A stretch of DNA of 64,000 nucleotides from Allobosea sp. (GTDB lineage Bacteria; Pseudomonadota; Alphaproteobacteria; Rhizobiales; Beijerinckiaceae): the NCBI RefSeq assembly GCF_017308075.1, contig NZ_JAFKFX010000034.1, positions 62,001-126,000 on the forward strand. Reading direction: 5' to 3'. A program made the position numbers and the translations under genes. Each line of letters begins with the position of its first letter. The stretch's first letter is position 1. Below the pieces are notes generated by a model, which did no database searches, had not been told where the DNA came from, and saw only the letters and a list, made by a program, of their open reading frames with translations. Shown piece by piece: positions 53,376 to 62,589 of this stretch.

Positions 53376-53786
53376 GTGACCCCGCTTCCGCAGATCATCA
53401 TCACGCATGAGGACCTCGCAATCCTCTCAGGCCTCATCGAAAAGGCCATGGCAAGCGGCCGCTACACGGCCGCGACCAGGCTCGCCGACGAACTGCACCG
53501 GGCCCAGGTGGTCGAAGCCGCGCGGGCACCGCGGGACTGCCTGCGACTGAACATCGGCGGGCAATATCTCGAGGAGCGCAGCGGTGCGGTGCGCGACATC
53601 GTGCTCGTCGCCGGGCGCAGCAGCGCCGCAGTCGGCCTGGTTTCGGTGCTGAGCCAGGTCGGCACCGCCCTGCTCGGGCTCTCGGCGGGCCAGCGCATCG
53701 GCTGGCTCGATCCGCGCGGCAAGCCGCGCTGGCTGCGCCTCCTGCGCGTCGATGGCGGCATTTCGGGGACGGTGCCCCTGGCCTGA
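53376..53786 (+). CDS. GreA/GreB C-terminal-domain protein (Rnk-like)
   Basis: 136 residues. N-terminal ITHEDLAILSGLIEKAM and LADELHRAQVV resemble Rnk; the C-terminal GreA/B-like domain ends with VGTALLGLSAGQRIGWLDPR. There is no long coiled coil as in full GreA, so it may bind RNA polymerase secondary channel as an Rnk-type factor. GTG start at 53376 after AAAGGCAAAG. Confidence 0.75.
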   Translation: MTPLPQIIITHEDLAILSGLIEKAMASGRYTAATRLADELHRAQVVEAARAPRDCLRLNIGGQYLEERSGAVRDIVLVAGRSSAAVGLVSVLSQVGTALLGLSAGQRIGWLDPRGKPRWLRLLRVDGGISGTVPLA

Positions 53787-53906
53787 AGCCTTCTCGCCTG
53801 AGGCCTGCAGCCATGCCACTCCGGCGCTGCGCCCGATGACCGCGGCAACCCGTGCCGCCCGACCTTCGGCGCTACCTGCCCAGCGACCCCGACCTCAACC
53901 TCAACC

Positions 53907-54152
53907 TCAACCGCGCCCCGAGGTCCGGCACAGCCGCACTCCCGGCCCTTCGCGACCGTCCGGAAGAAAGCGAACGCCGGCCTGCTCGAAAGCCGCAAGG
54001 ACCAGGGCTTCCGAGGCGCGCTGAAGCTCGTGACGCTCGCGCTCGAAATCGCGGACGGTGCTGCGCGAAACGCCGGCGGTGGCAGCGAGCTGATCCTGCG
54101 TCCAATTCAGCAGCCCACGCGCGGCGCGGCATAGTTCAGGACGTAAATTCAT
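53907..54152 (-). CDS. Small XRE-family transcriptional regulator
   Basis: 81 residues. Helix-turn-helix: RPELCRAARGLLNWTQDQLA, TAGVSRSTVRDFERERHEL, then a short C-terminal strand region GVRFLPDGREGPGVRL typical of the small XRE regulators in Hyphomicrobiales. Start 54152 begins the domain; the longer frame to 54251 runs into the Mrp promoter. Divergent from the Mrp operon by 104 bases, so it may regulate it. Confidence 0.85.
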   Translation of the reverse strand: MNLRPELCRAARGLLNWTQDQLAATAGVSRSTVRDFERERHELQRASEALVLAAFEQAGVRFLPDGREGPGVRLCRTSGRG

Positions 54153-54256
54153 GACGTTCGCCCATTGCCTTCGGCTGGCTGAGTCAACCATAATGGACGG
54201 AATCGGGCAAGGCTGGAGTTCTGCGGCAGTCCAACTGGAAGGATCCCTCATCCATC

Positions 54257-57178
54257 ATGGCGGACGACGCCTTACTCCTGAGCCTGATCGTCGCCCTGCC
54301 TTTCCTGGGCAGCCTGCTCGCGGCGCTCCTTCCCGCCAATGCCCGCAATGCCGAAGCCTGGCTCGCCGGGCTGATCACTGTCGGCATCCTGACCATCGCC
54401 GGGATCCTGTGGCCGAAAGTGGCCGAACCCGCCGCCCTGCGGGCACAGTTCGAATGGCTGCCGGAATACGGCCTCAACTTCGTCCTGCGCCTCGACGGAC
54501 TGGCTTGGCTCTTCGTCATCCTGATCGCCGGGATCGGCCTGCTCGTCGTGCTCTATGCGCGCTATTACATGTCGCCGGACGATCCGGTGCCGCGCTTCTT
54601 CTCGTTCCTGCTCGCCTTCATGGGCGCGATGCTCGGCGTCGTGCTGAGCGGAAACCTGATCCAGATCGTCCTGTTCTGGGAACTGACCAGCCTCTTCTCC
54701 TTCCTGCTGATCGCCTATTGGCACCATAGCCAGAGCGCCCGCGACGGCGCCCGCATCGCCCTGACCGTCACCGCCGCCGGCGGGCTATGCCTGCTCGCCG
54801 GCATGCTGCTGCTCGGCCATATCGTCGGCAGCTACGATCTCGATGTCGTGCTCGCCTCGGGCCCGAAGATCGTCACGCATCCGCTCTATCTCACGGCGCT
54901 GATCCTGGTCGCGCTCGGCGCCCTGACCAAGAGCGCGCAGTTCCCCTTCCATTTCTGGCTGCCGCGGGCCATGGCCGCGCCGACGCCGGTCTCGGCCTAT
55001 CTGCATTCCGCCACCATGGTGAAGGCCGGGGTCTTCCTGCTGGCGCGGCTATGGCCGGCGATGGCGGGACACGAATACTGGTTCTGGGTGCTGGCGCCAG
55101 TCGGCGTCGCGACGCTGGTGATCGGCGCCTTCCTGGCGCTGTTCCAGCAGGATCTGAAAGGGCTTCTCGCCTATTCGACGATCAGCCATCTCGGCCTGAT
55201 CACCCTGCTGCTCGGGCTCGGCAGCCCGCTGGCCGCGGTCGCGGCAATCTTCCACATCATGAACCATGCGACCTTCAAGGCCTCGCTGTTCATGGCGGCC
55301 GGGATCATCGACCATGAGGCGGGAACGCGCGACGTCCGCCGGCTCGGCGGGCTCTACCGCGCCATGCCGATCACGGCGACGCTGGCCATGGTCGCTGCGG
55401 CCTCGATGGCCGGCGTGCCGCTGCTCAACGGCTTTCTCTCGAAGGAAATGTTCTTCACCGAGACCATCGAGTACCATGTCGACACGGCGCTCGACCATCT
55501 GCTGCCCTATATCGCGACCGTCGCCGGCATGTTCAGCGTCGGCTATTCGCTTCGGCTGATCCATCAGGTCTTCTTCGGTCCGCCCGCGACCGACCTGCCG
55601 CACAAGCCGCACGACCCGGTGATCTGGATGCTGCTGCCGGTCGGCCTGCTGGTGCTGATCTGCCTTCTGGTCGGCATCGTGCCGGCGCAGACCGTGGGCG
55701 GCGTGCTCGCTGTCGCGGTCGAGTCGGTGCTGAGGGGACAAACGCCGAGCTACAGCCTGGCCGTCTGGCACGGCTTCACCCCCGCCCTGCTGATGAGCTT
55801 GGTGGCGACGGCGGGTGGCATCGTCATATATCTCTCGATGCTGCGCTATCTTTCCGGCAACATCGAAGGCGCACCGCTGCTGCGCGAGTTGAAAGGCAAG
55901 CGCCTGTTCGAGCGGGCGATCGTCTTCCTGTCCTGGCGCTGGGCCAAGGGCCTGGAGCAGATCGTCAGCACCGCCCGGCTGCAGCCGCAGATGCGCCTGC
56001 TGATCGGCGTCACCATCATGCTGGCGCTCTGGTCCTTCTATACGAGGCCGATCTCGCTGGTGCCCGGCAGCCTGCAGGGAGCCGATCTCGAATTCATGCT
56101 GGTCTGGGTGGTCGGTGCCGCCTGCGCGCTCGGAGCCGCCTATCAGGCCAAATATCACCGACTCGCCGCGGTGATCCTGACCGGCGGCACCGGGCTCGCG
56201 GTCTGCCTGACCTTCGCCTGGTTCTCGGCTCCCGATCTCGCCTTGACCCAGCTCCTGGTCGAGATCGTCACCACCGTCCTGCTCCTGCTCGGCCTGCGCT
56301 GGCTGCCGAAGCGCATCGAGGGGATCGCCTCCGAAAGCGCCTTCTCCGCCAGGCTACGCCGCTTCCGCGACCTCGCCATCGCGATCTCCGGCGGCGCCGG
56401 GCTGGCCGGGCTCTCTTATCTGGTGATGACCTGGCCGCTCGCCGGCAGCATCTCCGGGAATTTCCTCGAGCGCGCCTATACCGAGGGCGGCGGCCGCAAC
56501 GTCGTCAACGTGCTGCTCGTCGATTTCCGCGGCTTCGACACGCTCGGCGAGATCGCCGTGCTCGGCGTGGTGGCGATCACGGTCTACGCATTGCTGCGCC
56601 GCTTCCGCCCGGCCCGCGACAGTATCGGGCTGCCAGAGCAGAAGCAGTTCCAGAACCTCTACGACGCCGACATCCAGGGCAGCGGCAAGGATCCGATCAC
56701 GGCACATTACCTGCTGGTGCCAGGCCTGATCATGCGCCTGCTCTTCCCCGTGATCGCGATGATGGCGGTGTTCCTGTTCATGCGCGGGCATGACCTGCCG
56801 GGCGGCGGCTTCGTCGCGGGGCTGACCTTCGCGATCGCCTTCATCTTGCAATACATGGCCGGCGGCGCTCGCTGGGTCGAAGCCCGGCTGCGCATCCTGC
56901 CGGTGCGCTGGATCGGCGTCGGCCTGCTGGTCGCTGCCTTGACCGGCGCCGGCGCCTTCGCCTTCGGGCGGCCATTCCTGACCTCGGCCTTCGCCTATGC
57001 CGAGCTGCCGCTGCTCGGCAAGCTGCCGCTGGCGAGCGCCCTCTTCTTTGATTTCGGCGTGTTCGCGCTGGTGCTGGGCGCAACCGTGCTGGTGTTGATC
57101 GCGCTGGCGCACCAGTCGCTACGCGTCCATCGTGCTGGCGCCGCCCGCGCCAACACAGCGAGCGGCGGGAAAAGCTGA
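54257..57178 (+). CDS. mrpA: Na+/H+ antiporter subunit A, MrpA-MrpB fusion
   Basis: 973 residues. N-terminal two-thirds is NuoL-like MrpA (about 18 membrane segments) with ALTKSAQFPFHFWLPRAMAA, SATMVKAGVFLL and Lys/His residues in membrane. The last about 180 residues are an MrpB domain (HYLLVPGLIMRLLFPVI, RGHDLPGGGFVAGLTFA). The fusion is the usual alphaproteobacterial PhaAB arrangement. Subunit of the Mrp complex exchanging Na+ or K+ for protons. No close ribosome site; GGAAGGA lies about 14 bases upstream. Confidence 0.92.
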   Translation: MADDALLLSLIVALPFLGSLLAALLPANARNAEAWLAGLITVGILTIAGILWPKVAEPAALRAQFEWLPEYGLNFVLRLDGLAWLFVILIAGIGLLVVLYARYYMSPDDPVPRFFSFLLAFMGAMLGVVLSGNLIQIVLFWELTSLFSFLLIAYWHHSQSARDGARIALTVTAAGGLCLLAGMLLLGHIVGSYDLDVVLASGPKIVTHPLYLTALILVALGALTKSAQFPFHFWLPRAMAAPTPVSAYLHSATMVKAGVFLLARLWPAMAGHEYWFWVLAPVGVATLVIGAFLALFQQDLKGLLAYSTISHLGLITLLLGLGSPLAAVAAIFHIMNHATFKASLFMAAGIIDHEAGTRDVRRLGGLYRAMPITATLAMVAAASMAGVPLLNGFLSKEMFFTETIEYHVDTALDHLLPYIATVAGMFSVGYSLRLIHQVFFGPPATDLPHKPHDPVIWMLLPVGLLVLICLLVGIVPAQTVGGVLAVAVESVLRGQTPSYSLAVWHGFTPALLMSLVATAGGIVIYLSMLRYLSGNIEGAPLLRELKGKRLFERAIVFLSWRWAKGLEQIVSTARLQPQMRLLIGVTIMLALWSFYTRPISLVPGSLQGADLEFMLVWVVGAACALGAAYQAKYHRLAAVILTGGTGLAVCLTFAWFSAPDLALTQLLVEIVTTVLLLLGLRWLPKRIEGIASESAFSARLRRFRDLAIAISGGAGLAGLSYLVMTWPLAGSISGNFLERAYTEGGGRNVVNVLLVDFRGFDTLGEIAVLGVVAITVYALLRRFRPARDSIGLPEQKQFQNLYDADIQGSGKDPITAHYLLVPGLIMRLLFPVIAMMAVFLFMRGHDLPGGGFVAGLTFAIAFILQYMAGGARWVEARLRILPVRWIGVGLLVAALTGAGAFAFGRPFLTSAFAYAELPLLGKLPLASALFFDFGVFALVLGATVLVLIALAHQSLRVHRAGAARANTASGGKS

Positions 57179-57522
57179 TGGAACTGATCGTCTCCCTCGC
57201 CATCGGCATCCTTGCGGGATCGGGCATCTGGCTCTTGCTGCGACCGCGCACCTTCCAGGTCATCATCGGTCTGTCGCTGCTCTCCTATGCCGTCAATCTC
57301 TTCATCTTCGGCATGGGCCGGCTGCGCGTCGGCGCCCCGCCCGTGCTCGACCCCGCCGCCGGCGGCGACATCTCGCGCTATGCCGACCCGCTGCCGCAGG
57401 CGCTGGTCTTGACGGCGATCGTCATCAGCTTCGCCATGACCGCTCTCTTCCTCGTCGTCCTGCTGGCCTCGCGCGGGCTGACCCGCAGCGACCATGTCGA
57501 CGGCCGGGAGGGCGGCTCGTGA
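57178..57522 (+). CDS. mrpC: Na+/H+ antiporter subunit C (MrpC)
   Basis: 114 residues, three membrane segments, NuoK-like: LLRPRTFQVIIGLSLLSYAV NLFIF and PLPQALVLTAIVISFAM. ATG overlaps the previous TGA by one base; its own TGA overlaps the next GTG. Essential subunit of the Mrp complex. Confidence 0.92.
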   Translation: MELIVSLAIGILAGSGIWLLLRPRTFQVIIGLSLLSYAVNLFIFGMGRLRVGAPPVLDPAAGGDISRYADPLPQALVLTAIVISFAMTALFLVVLLASRGLTRSDHVDGREGGS

Positions 57523-59150
57523 GCTGGCAGGACCATCTCGTCATCGCGCCGATCATCCTGCCGCTGATCGCCGGCGCGACGATGCTGCTCTTCGACGGTC
57601 GCAGCCGAACGGTCGCGGCCGTGCTCAACCTCGTCTCGACCTTCGCCCTGCTCGCGATCGCGATCAGCCTGGTCACGACCAGCGGCGGCCCCGATCCGGC
57701 CGCCGCCGTCAGGGTCTACCGGCTCGGCGACTGGCCGGCGCAGTTCGGCATCGTCCTGGTCGCCGACCGGCTGTCGAGCATGATGCTGTTGCTGACCGCG
57801 ATCCTCGCCTGTGCGGCGCTGATCTTCTCGCTGGCCCGCTGGCATCGCTCCGGCAGCTATTTCCACCCGCTCTTCCAGTTCCTGCTGATGGGGCTGAACG
57901 GCGCCTTCCTCACCGGCGACCTGTTCAACCTCTTCGTCTTCTTCGAGGTGCTGCTCGCCGCCTCCTATGGTCTCGCCTTGCATGGCTCCGGCCATGCCCG
58001 CGTGCGCGCCGGCCTGCACTACATCGCCGTCAACCTCGTCGCGGCGCTGGTCTTCCTAGTCGGCGTCAGCATGGTCTACGGCGCCGCCGGCACGCTCAAC
58101 ATGGCCGATCTCGCCGCCCGGATCGGCAGCCTGCCGGCGCGCGAGCGCGCGCTGCTGGAAACCGGCACCAGCATTCTCGGCGTCGCCTTCCTGGTGAAGG
58201 CCGCGGCCTGGCCGCTCGGCTTCTGGCTGCCCGGCACCTATGCGGCGGCGAGCGCGCCGGTCGCCGCGCTGTTCTCGGTGATGACCAAGGTCGGCATCTA
58301 CGCGATCCTCCGGATGGGCTTTCTGCTCGCCGGCCCAGAAGCCGCCGCCGGCTCCTCTCAGTTCGGCGATGTCTGGCTGCTCGCTGCAGGAGCCGCCACC
58401 ATCCTCTTCGCCATGGTCGGCATGCTCGCCTCGCAGGATCTCGCCAAGCTCGCGAGCTTCTCGGTCGTGGTTTCGTCGGGAACCATGCTCGCCGTGCTCG
58501 GCACCAACGACGTCTCGATCATCGGACCGGCGCTCTATTATCTGGTGTCGTCGACACTCGCGATCGGCGCCTTCTTCCTGCTGATCGAGCTGATCGAACG
58601 CGGCCGCGCGCCGACCGACGACATTCTCGCGGTGACGCTCGAAGCCTATGGCATCGAGGACGAGGAGGAGCCCGGCGAAGACGGTGATGCCGGCGTCGCC
58701 GTGCCGGCGATCCTCGCCGTGCTCGGCGCGGCCTTCATCGTCTCGGCGCTCTTGCTCTCCGGCCTGCCGCCGCTATCCGGCTTCGTCGCCAAGTTCGCGA
58801 TCCTGGCCGGTGCGCTCGGCGGGAGCGACCCGGCGACTGCGACCGGGATCGCCCCGGCTGCCTGGGCCTTGCTCGTGCTGCTGCTGCTCTCCGGCTTCGC
58901 GACGCTGATCGCCATGGTGCGCGCCGGCATCCGTTCCTTCTGGGCGGTGATCGAACGCGAAGTGCCGCACGTGCGGGTGATCGAAGTGGCGCCCGTCGTA
59001 GCCCTGCTGCTGCTCTGCCTCACCCTGACGCTGCAGGCCGGCCCGGCGATGCGTTTCATGCAAGCCACGGCGATGGGACTGCACGGTTCCGAGGCCTATA
59101 TCCACGGGGTTCTGACACCGACAGCGATGCCGGCGGGGGGCCAGCCATGA
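57519..59150 (+). CDS. mrpD: Na+/H+ antiporter subunit D (MrpD)
   Basis: 543 residues, NuoM/N-like, about fourteen membrane segments. FNLFVFFEVLLAASYGLALHG has the conserved Glu; LVKAAAWPLGFWLPGTYAAA and SVMTKVGIYAILRM carry the conserved Lys residues. The insertion LEAYGIEDEEEPGEDGDAG is an acidic loop (about residues 375-393). GTG start at 57519 overlaps the MrpC stop. Confidence 0.92.
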   Translation: MSWQDHLVIAPIILPLIAGATMLLFDGRSRTVAAVLNLVSTFALLAIAISLVTTSGGPDPAAAVRVYRLGDWPAQFGIVLVADRLSSMMLLLTAILACAALIFSLARWHRSGSYFHPLFQFLLMGLNGAFLTGDLFNLFVFFEVLLAASYGLALHGSGHARVRAGLHYIAVNLVAALVFLVGVSMVYGAAGTLNMADLAARIGSLPARERALLETGTSILGVAFLVKAAAWPLGFWLPGTYAAASAPVAALFSVMTKVGIYAILRMGFLLAGPEAAAGSSQFGDVWLLAAGAATILFAMVGMLASQDLAKLASFSVVVSSGTMLAVLGTNDVSIIGPALYYLVSSTLAIGAFFLLIELIERGRAPTDDILAVTLEAYGIEDEEEPGEDGDAGVAVPAILAVLGAAFIVSALLLSGLPPLSGFVAKFAILAGALGGSDPATATGIAPAAWALLVLLLLSGFATLIAMVRAGIRSFWAVIEREVPHVRVIEVAPVVALLLLCLTLTLQAGPAMRFMQATAMGLHGSEAYIHGVLTPTAMPAGGQP

Positions 59151-59632
59151 GCCGCTGGCTGCCCTCCCCGCTCGTCTCCCTGGGCCTGCTGGCACTCTGG
59201 CTGCTGCTGAACCAGAGCCTGTCGCCCGGTCATCTGCTACTCGGCAGCGTACTCAGCCTGCTCGGCCCGCTCATGCTGCGGCGGCTCGATGTCGCGCCGC
59301 TGAAGCTGCGACGGCCGGCCGCGATTCCGCGCCTGCTCGGCGTGTTCATCGCCGACATGGTCCGCTCCAATTTCGCAGTGGCGCGCGTCATCCTGTTCGA
59401 TCAGGCCGATCGCAGGCCCGGCTTCGTCCGCATCCCGCTGCGGCTGCGCTCGCGCTATGGGCTGGCGGCCCTGGCCTGCATCATCACTGCGACACCGGGC
59501 ACGAGCTGGGTCAGCTATGATCCGGCCACCGGCATGCTGGTGATCCATGTGCTCGACCTGAGCGAAGGGGACGACTGGTCCGCGCTGATCGAACGGCGCT
59601 ATGTCGGCCTGCTGGTGGAGATCTTCGAATGA
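59147..59632 (+). CDS. mrpE: Na+/H+ antiporter subunit E (MrpE)
   Basis: 161 residues. Two N-terminal membrane segments then [37 protein letters not shown] and LVIHVLDL, typical MrpE. ATGA overlap at both ends. MrpE supports assembly and activity of the complex. Confidence 0.92.
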   Translation: MSRWLPSPLVSLGLLALWLLLNQSLSPGHLLLGSVLSLLGPLMLRRLDVAPLKLRRPAAIPRLLGVFIADMVRSNFAVARVILFDQADRRPGFVRIPLRLRSRYGLAALACIITATPGTSWVSYDPATGMLVIHVLDLSEGDDWSALIERRYVGLLVEIFE

Positions 59633-59910
59633 GCGCCGCGATTCTCGCCTTCGCCCTCGTCACCGGCCAGATCCTGCTGGCTCTGGCCATGGTCGCCGCC
59701 GCCTACCGCATCCTGCGCGGCCCGCGCGCCCAGGATCGCGTGCTCGGCATGGACGCGCTCTATCTCAATGCGATGCTGCTCCTGCTCGTCTTCGGCATCG
59801 GCTCCGGCACGACGCTGTATTTCGAGGCGGCGCTGGCGATCGGCCTGCTCGGCTTCGTCTCGACTGTTGCGATGGCGAAGTTCCTGATGCGCGGGGAGGT
59901 GATCGAATGA
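59629..59910 (+). CDS. mrpF: Na+/H+ antiporter subunit F (MrpF)
   Basis: 93 residues, three membrane segments; [20 protein letters not shown] is the conserved MrpF block with the functional Asp. Overlaps neighbours by four bases on both sides. Confidence 0.92.
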   Translation: MSAAILAFALVTGQILLALAMVAAAYRILRGPRAQDRVLGMDALYLNAMLLLLVFGIGSGTTLYFEAALAIGLLGFVSTVAMAKFLMRGEVIE

Positions 59911-60263
59911 TGTCGCTGCACGCCCTCCCTGCCTGGGCGGCGCTTCCGGTTGCGGCGCTGATCCTCGCCGGCTCGCTGCTGGCCTTGACGGGGGCGCTCG
60001 GCCTGCTGCGGTTCAAGAGCTTCTATGAGCGCGTGCACGCGCCGACGCTCGGCTCGACGCTGGGAATGGGCTGCATCCTCCTCGCTTCGATGCTGTACTT
60101 CTCGGTCGGCCAGACGCGCCCCGTGGTGCACGAGATCCTGATCGGCCTCTTCATCACGATCACCACGCCGGTGACGCTGCTGCTGCTGGTGCAGGCGACG
60201 CTTTACCGGGACCGGCAGGAAGGCCGCGACCCGCTCGACGCAGACAATCGCCCGGAGGCATAG
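59907..60263 (+). CDS. mrpG: Na+/H+ antiporter subunit G (MrpG)
   Basis: 118 residues, three membrane segments, [20 protein letters not shown] and [15 protein letters not shown] typical of MrpG (PhaG). Starts at ATG overlapping the MrpF stop; an adjacent second ATG at 59910 is possible. Last gene of the operon, convergent with the LuxR regulator 24 bases away. Confidence 0.92.
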   Translation: MMSLHALPAWAALPVAALILAGSLLALTGALGLLRFKSFYERVHAPTLGSTLGMGCILLASMLYFSVGQTRPVVHEILIGLFITITTPVTLLLLVQATLYRDRQEGRDPLDADNRPEA

Positions 60264-60287
60264 GGCGCCTCGTCTCGAAGCTGGCTT

Positions 60288-61475
60288 TTACATCGTCGAT
60301 TCGGGTGGCCTGGCGCCTTCCGCGAGCAGCAGGGCGAGAAGCTCGCGCTGATTATGCGTCCCCGTCTTGCCGAAGGCGCTCTTGATATGGGCGCGGGCGG
60401 TTTCGTAGGTGACCCCGAGCTCCTTCGCGATGTCGACCAGCGATCCGCCAAGCCGCAGCGCGCTGGAGATGCGGGCCTCCTGCTCCGTCAGGCGATAACG
60501 CGCCCGGAGGCGAACGGCGACATCCGACCGGTCGGGAGGAAGCGCTCTGAGGATCACCAGGGCCGTCACCGCGGGACTGAAATATGCGAGCGGGCCGCGC
60601 ATCGCCAAGGACTGCAGATTTGACGCGAGCGGAAGGACCGACACCGAGAGACGGGTGCCGGCCAGCTCGACCGGGAACTCGGCATGGCCTCCGGCGCCGC
60701 TGGGATATCTCGCGCAAGTGGCCTGGACCGACCGCGCGAACCTGGCATCGATCTCGGGCAGCCCGAACGAAACGATGTCGCGGGCCCGCACATTGATAAG
60801 CATGCCGCTGCCGATCAACGCTTCCGCTGCGGAATTCGTCGCGAGGAGCTTGCACTCGGCGTTCACGATGAAGGCGGGATCGAGCAGGTTCTGCATGAGA
60901 CCATCGCTGGATGTTGCGCGCTGACCGCGTAGAACAGCACGGTTGCAGTCGAATGCCCTGCGCAGACGGGAGGCCAAAGCCTGCATCGTCGGCGCCAGCA
61001 CTTCGTTCGTCCGCTCGTGAAAGCGACCATCATAATGGACACAGAAGAACGCGACGCGATCGCGCTCATGCGCGATCTTGAGTCCCAGGGCCGTGTCGGC
61101 CCGGCCCATCGGCTTCAGCCAGTCATTGTAGAACTCGGTGGTTTCAAGGACCCGACGCGGGAGGAGCGCATCGGCCATTTCGACCTTCGAGGCCGCCATC
61201 TCCTTCCAGATTCCCAACCATGGATTGCGGGTTGCGAAATGCAGAAAATACGGCTCGAGATCGACATCCTCCCAGCCGGCCCCGGCTAGAGGCATGGCAT
61301 AGGGCGCCTGTTGGTCGTGCCCCTGGAAAAGAACACGCACATCGGGGCGCAGGGCCTGGAAGGCAGCACAGACATCCTGCCAGCGCTCGGGAGACAGGGC
61401 AGCCGCGTCGATCACTTCGCCGACTTGCGAAACCGCGCGAACGAACTCGGCACCACTCAGGCCGCGCAGCGCCAT
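60288..61475 (-). CDS. LuxR-type transcriptional regulator (paralogue of 3100-4206)
   Basis: 395 residues. N-terminal unassigned sensor region (about 1-190), PAS-like segment (DPAFIVNAECKLLATNSAAE) and C-terminal GerE helix-turn-helix (YRLTEQEARISSALRLGGSL with YETARAHIKSAFGKTG). Layout and several positions match the regulator at 3100-4206. Start at 61475 has a G-rich GGGGGATCCGGA upstream. Divergent from an AHL-synthase/FeeM-like acyltransferase, so a signal-sensing role is plausible but the N-terminus is not the classic autoinducer-binding domain. Confidence 0.85.
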   Translation of the reverse strand: MALRGLSGAEFVRAVSQVGEVIDAAALSPERWQDVCAAFQALRPDVRVLFQGHDQQAPYAMPLAGAGWEDVDLEPYFLHFATRNPWLGIWKEMAASKVEMADALLPRRVLETTEFYNDWLKPMGRADTALGLKIAHERDRVAFFCVHYDGRFHERTNEVLAPTMQALASRLRRAFDCNRAVLRGQRATSSDGLMQNLLDPAFIVNAECKLLATNSAAEALIGSGMLINVRARDIVSFGLPEIDARFARSVQATCARYPSGAGGHAEFPVELAGTRLSVSVLPLASNLQSLAMRGPLAYFSPAVTALVILRALPPDRSDVAVRLRARYRLTEQEARISSALRLGGSLVDIAKELGVTYETARAHIKSAFGKTGTHNQRELLALLLAEGARPPESTM

Positions 61476-61600
61476 TCCGGATCCCCCGATCCCTTTTTGA
61501 TTAGGCCGATCATCCTCCAGCGGAAACCGAAGGGCAATGGGCTGTCCAGCTCGCGGCGTGCGATCAGCCGCAATCTAGTGATCCGCGCGGAACCTGTCCT

Positions 61601-61612
61601 ACCCCAATTGGG
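61601..61612. promoter_or_regulatory. Candidate LuxR-paralogue operator ACCCCAATTGGG
   Basis: Palindromic core CCCAATTGGG, centred between divergent LuxR (126 bases from its start) and acyltransferase (80 bases from its start). Matches the element at 4274-4285 upstream of the paralogous regulator except for one base in the core. Confidence 0.45.
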
Positions 61613-61691
61613 TGACGGCAAAGATCCCGAACTGCTGCAGACTTGAAACCAGCCGATCAAGGCTAGCCTGCTCGAACCGGGGGGATGGGCA

Positions 61692-62495
61692 GTGAAGGGC
61701 CGATGCGTGATGCGCCATGCCGAAGCCTGGGGCCGCTGTCGCTTCTGCGACGGGACTGATACCGAGCCGTGCACTTGCCGGGACGCCGAGGGCGACGCTG
61801 TCAGGCTGGTCACACTTAGCCAGCTATGGGGCAATGCGGCGCTCGGTCGAAGCCCCAACCTGGCCATACGTGCAGCGATCAACTCCAGGGAGCTTCACGC
61901 CATCGGCCGCCTTCGCTACCGGCTTTTCGTCGAGCGCGGCCGCGAGAGCTTTGTCCATGCGAGCCATGGCGACGGCTGGCTCCTGGAACCGATCGACACG
62001 GCGAGCCTCAATCTCTGGGCCGGTCCGGAACGACGCTGTCTCGCTGCAGCCCGGCTTACCCAGGGCGCGGACGCCGTCACCGATCCGCGCCTCGCGGCGA
62101 TGCTTCGACGCAGTGCGCTGCCAGAGGCGGAACATCCGCATTGTCTGGTACTTTCGCGCCTGGCGATCCGGCACCAGGCTAGCGCCCGTCCGCTCGCCCA
62201 GGCCCTCGCCCGGCATGCCTACCGGGTCGGGCTCGAAGCGGGCGCCGACACGGCGCTCCTCACCTCCCGCCCCGCAGACATCGTGTTCTTCACACGCCTT
62301 GGCTTCAGACCCTCCGGCGCTGCGTGGACCGAGCCTGGCGTGGGCGAGCTCCGCTGCCTGACACTCGCGATGCGGGACCGCGCAACGCTCCGGGCGGCCA
62401 ACTCTCCGTTGCTGGCCGAGCTCGACGCGTTCGAAGCCAATGGCCCGTCCGGGACCGCAAAGGTCTCGATCCTCGATCTTGGCGACGATCTGTAA
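61692..62495 (+). CDS. FeeM-like N-acyltransferase (GNAT / AHL-synthase-like)
   Basis: 267 residues. Core IGRLRYRLFVERG (residues 71-83), ERRCLAAARLTQ, CLVLSRLAIRHQ and TALLTSRPADIVFFTRLGF resembles N-acyl amino acid synthase FeeM and AHL synthases, which transfer fatty acyl groups from acyl carrier protein to amino compounds. A Cys-rich N-terminal extension (Cys5, 16, 19, 27, 29) precedes it and may bind zinc. GTG 61692 follows GGGGGATGG; ATG 61710 would drop Cys5 only. Divergent from the LuxR regulator, suggesting a signal synthase/sensor pair; product unknown. Confidence 0.75.
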   Translation: MKGRCVMRHAEAWGRCRFCDGTDTEPCTCRDAEGDAVRLVTLSQLWGNAALGRSPNLAIRAAINSRELHAIGRLRYRLFVERGRESFVHASHGDGWLLEPIDTASLNLWAGPERRCLAAARLTQGADAVTDPRLAAMLRRSALPEAEHPHCLVLSRLAIRHQASARPLAQALARHAYRVGLEAGADTALLTSRPADIVFFTRLGFRPSGAAWTEPGVGELRCLTLAMRDRATLRAANSPLLAELDAFEANGPSGTAKVSILDLGDDL

Positions 62496-62589
62496 GGCCC
62501 GGCACGAGCACAGACCCTCCGGCCTTTCGCGCTCTCCGCTCGCCCTTCTCCCATTGACGGGGTCTGGACCACCTCCCGGAGGCGCGTGA

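Noticed and set aside
54257..57178. MrpA-MrpB fusion as a novelty
   Set aside because: This fusion is the normal state in alphaproteobacterial Mrp/Pha operons.
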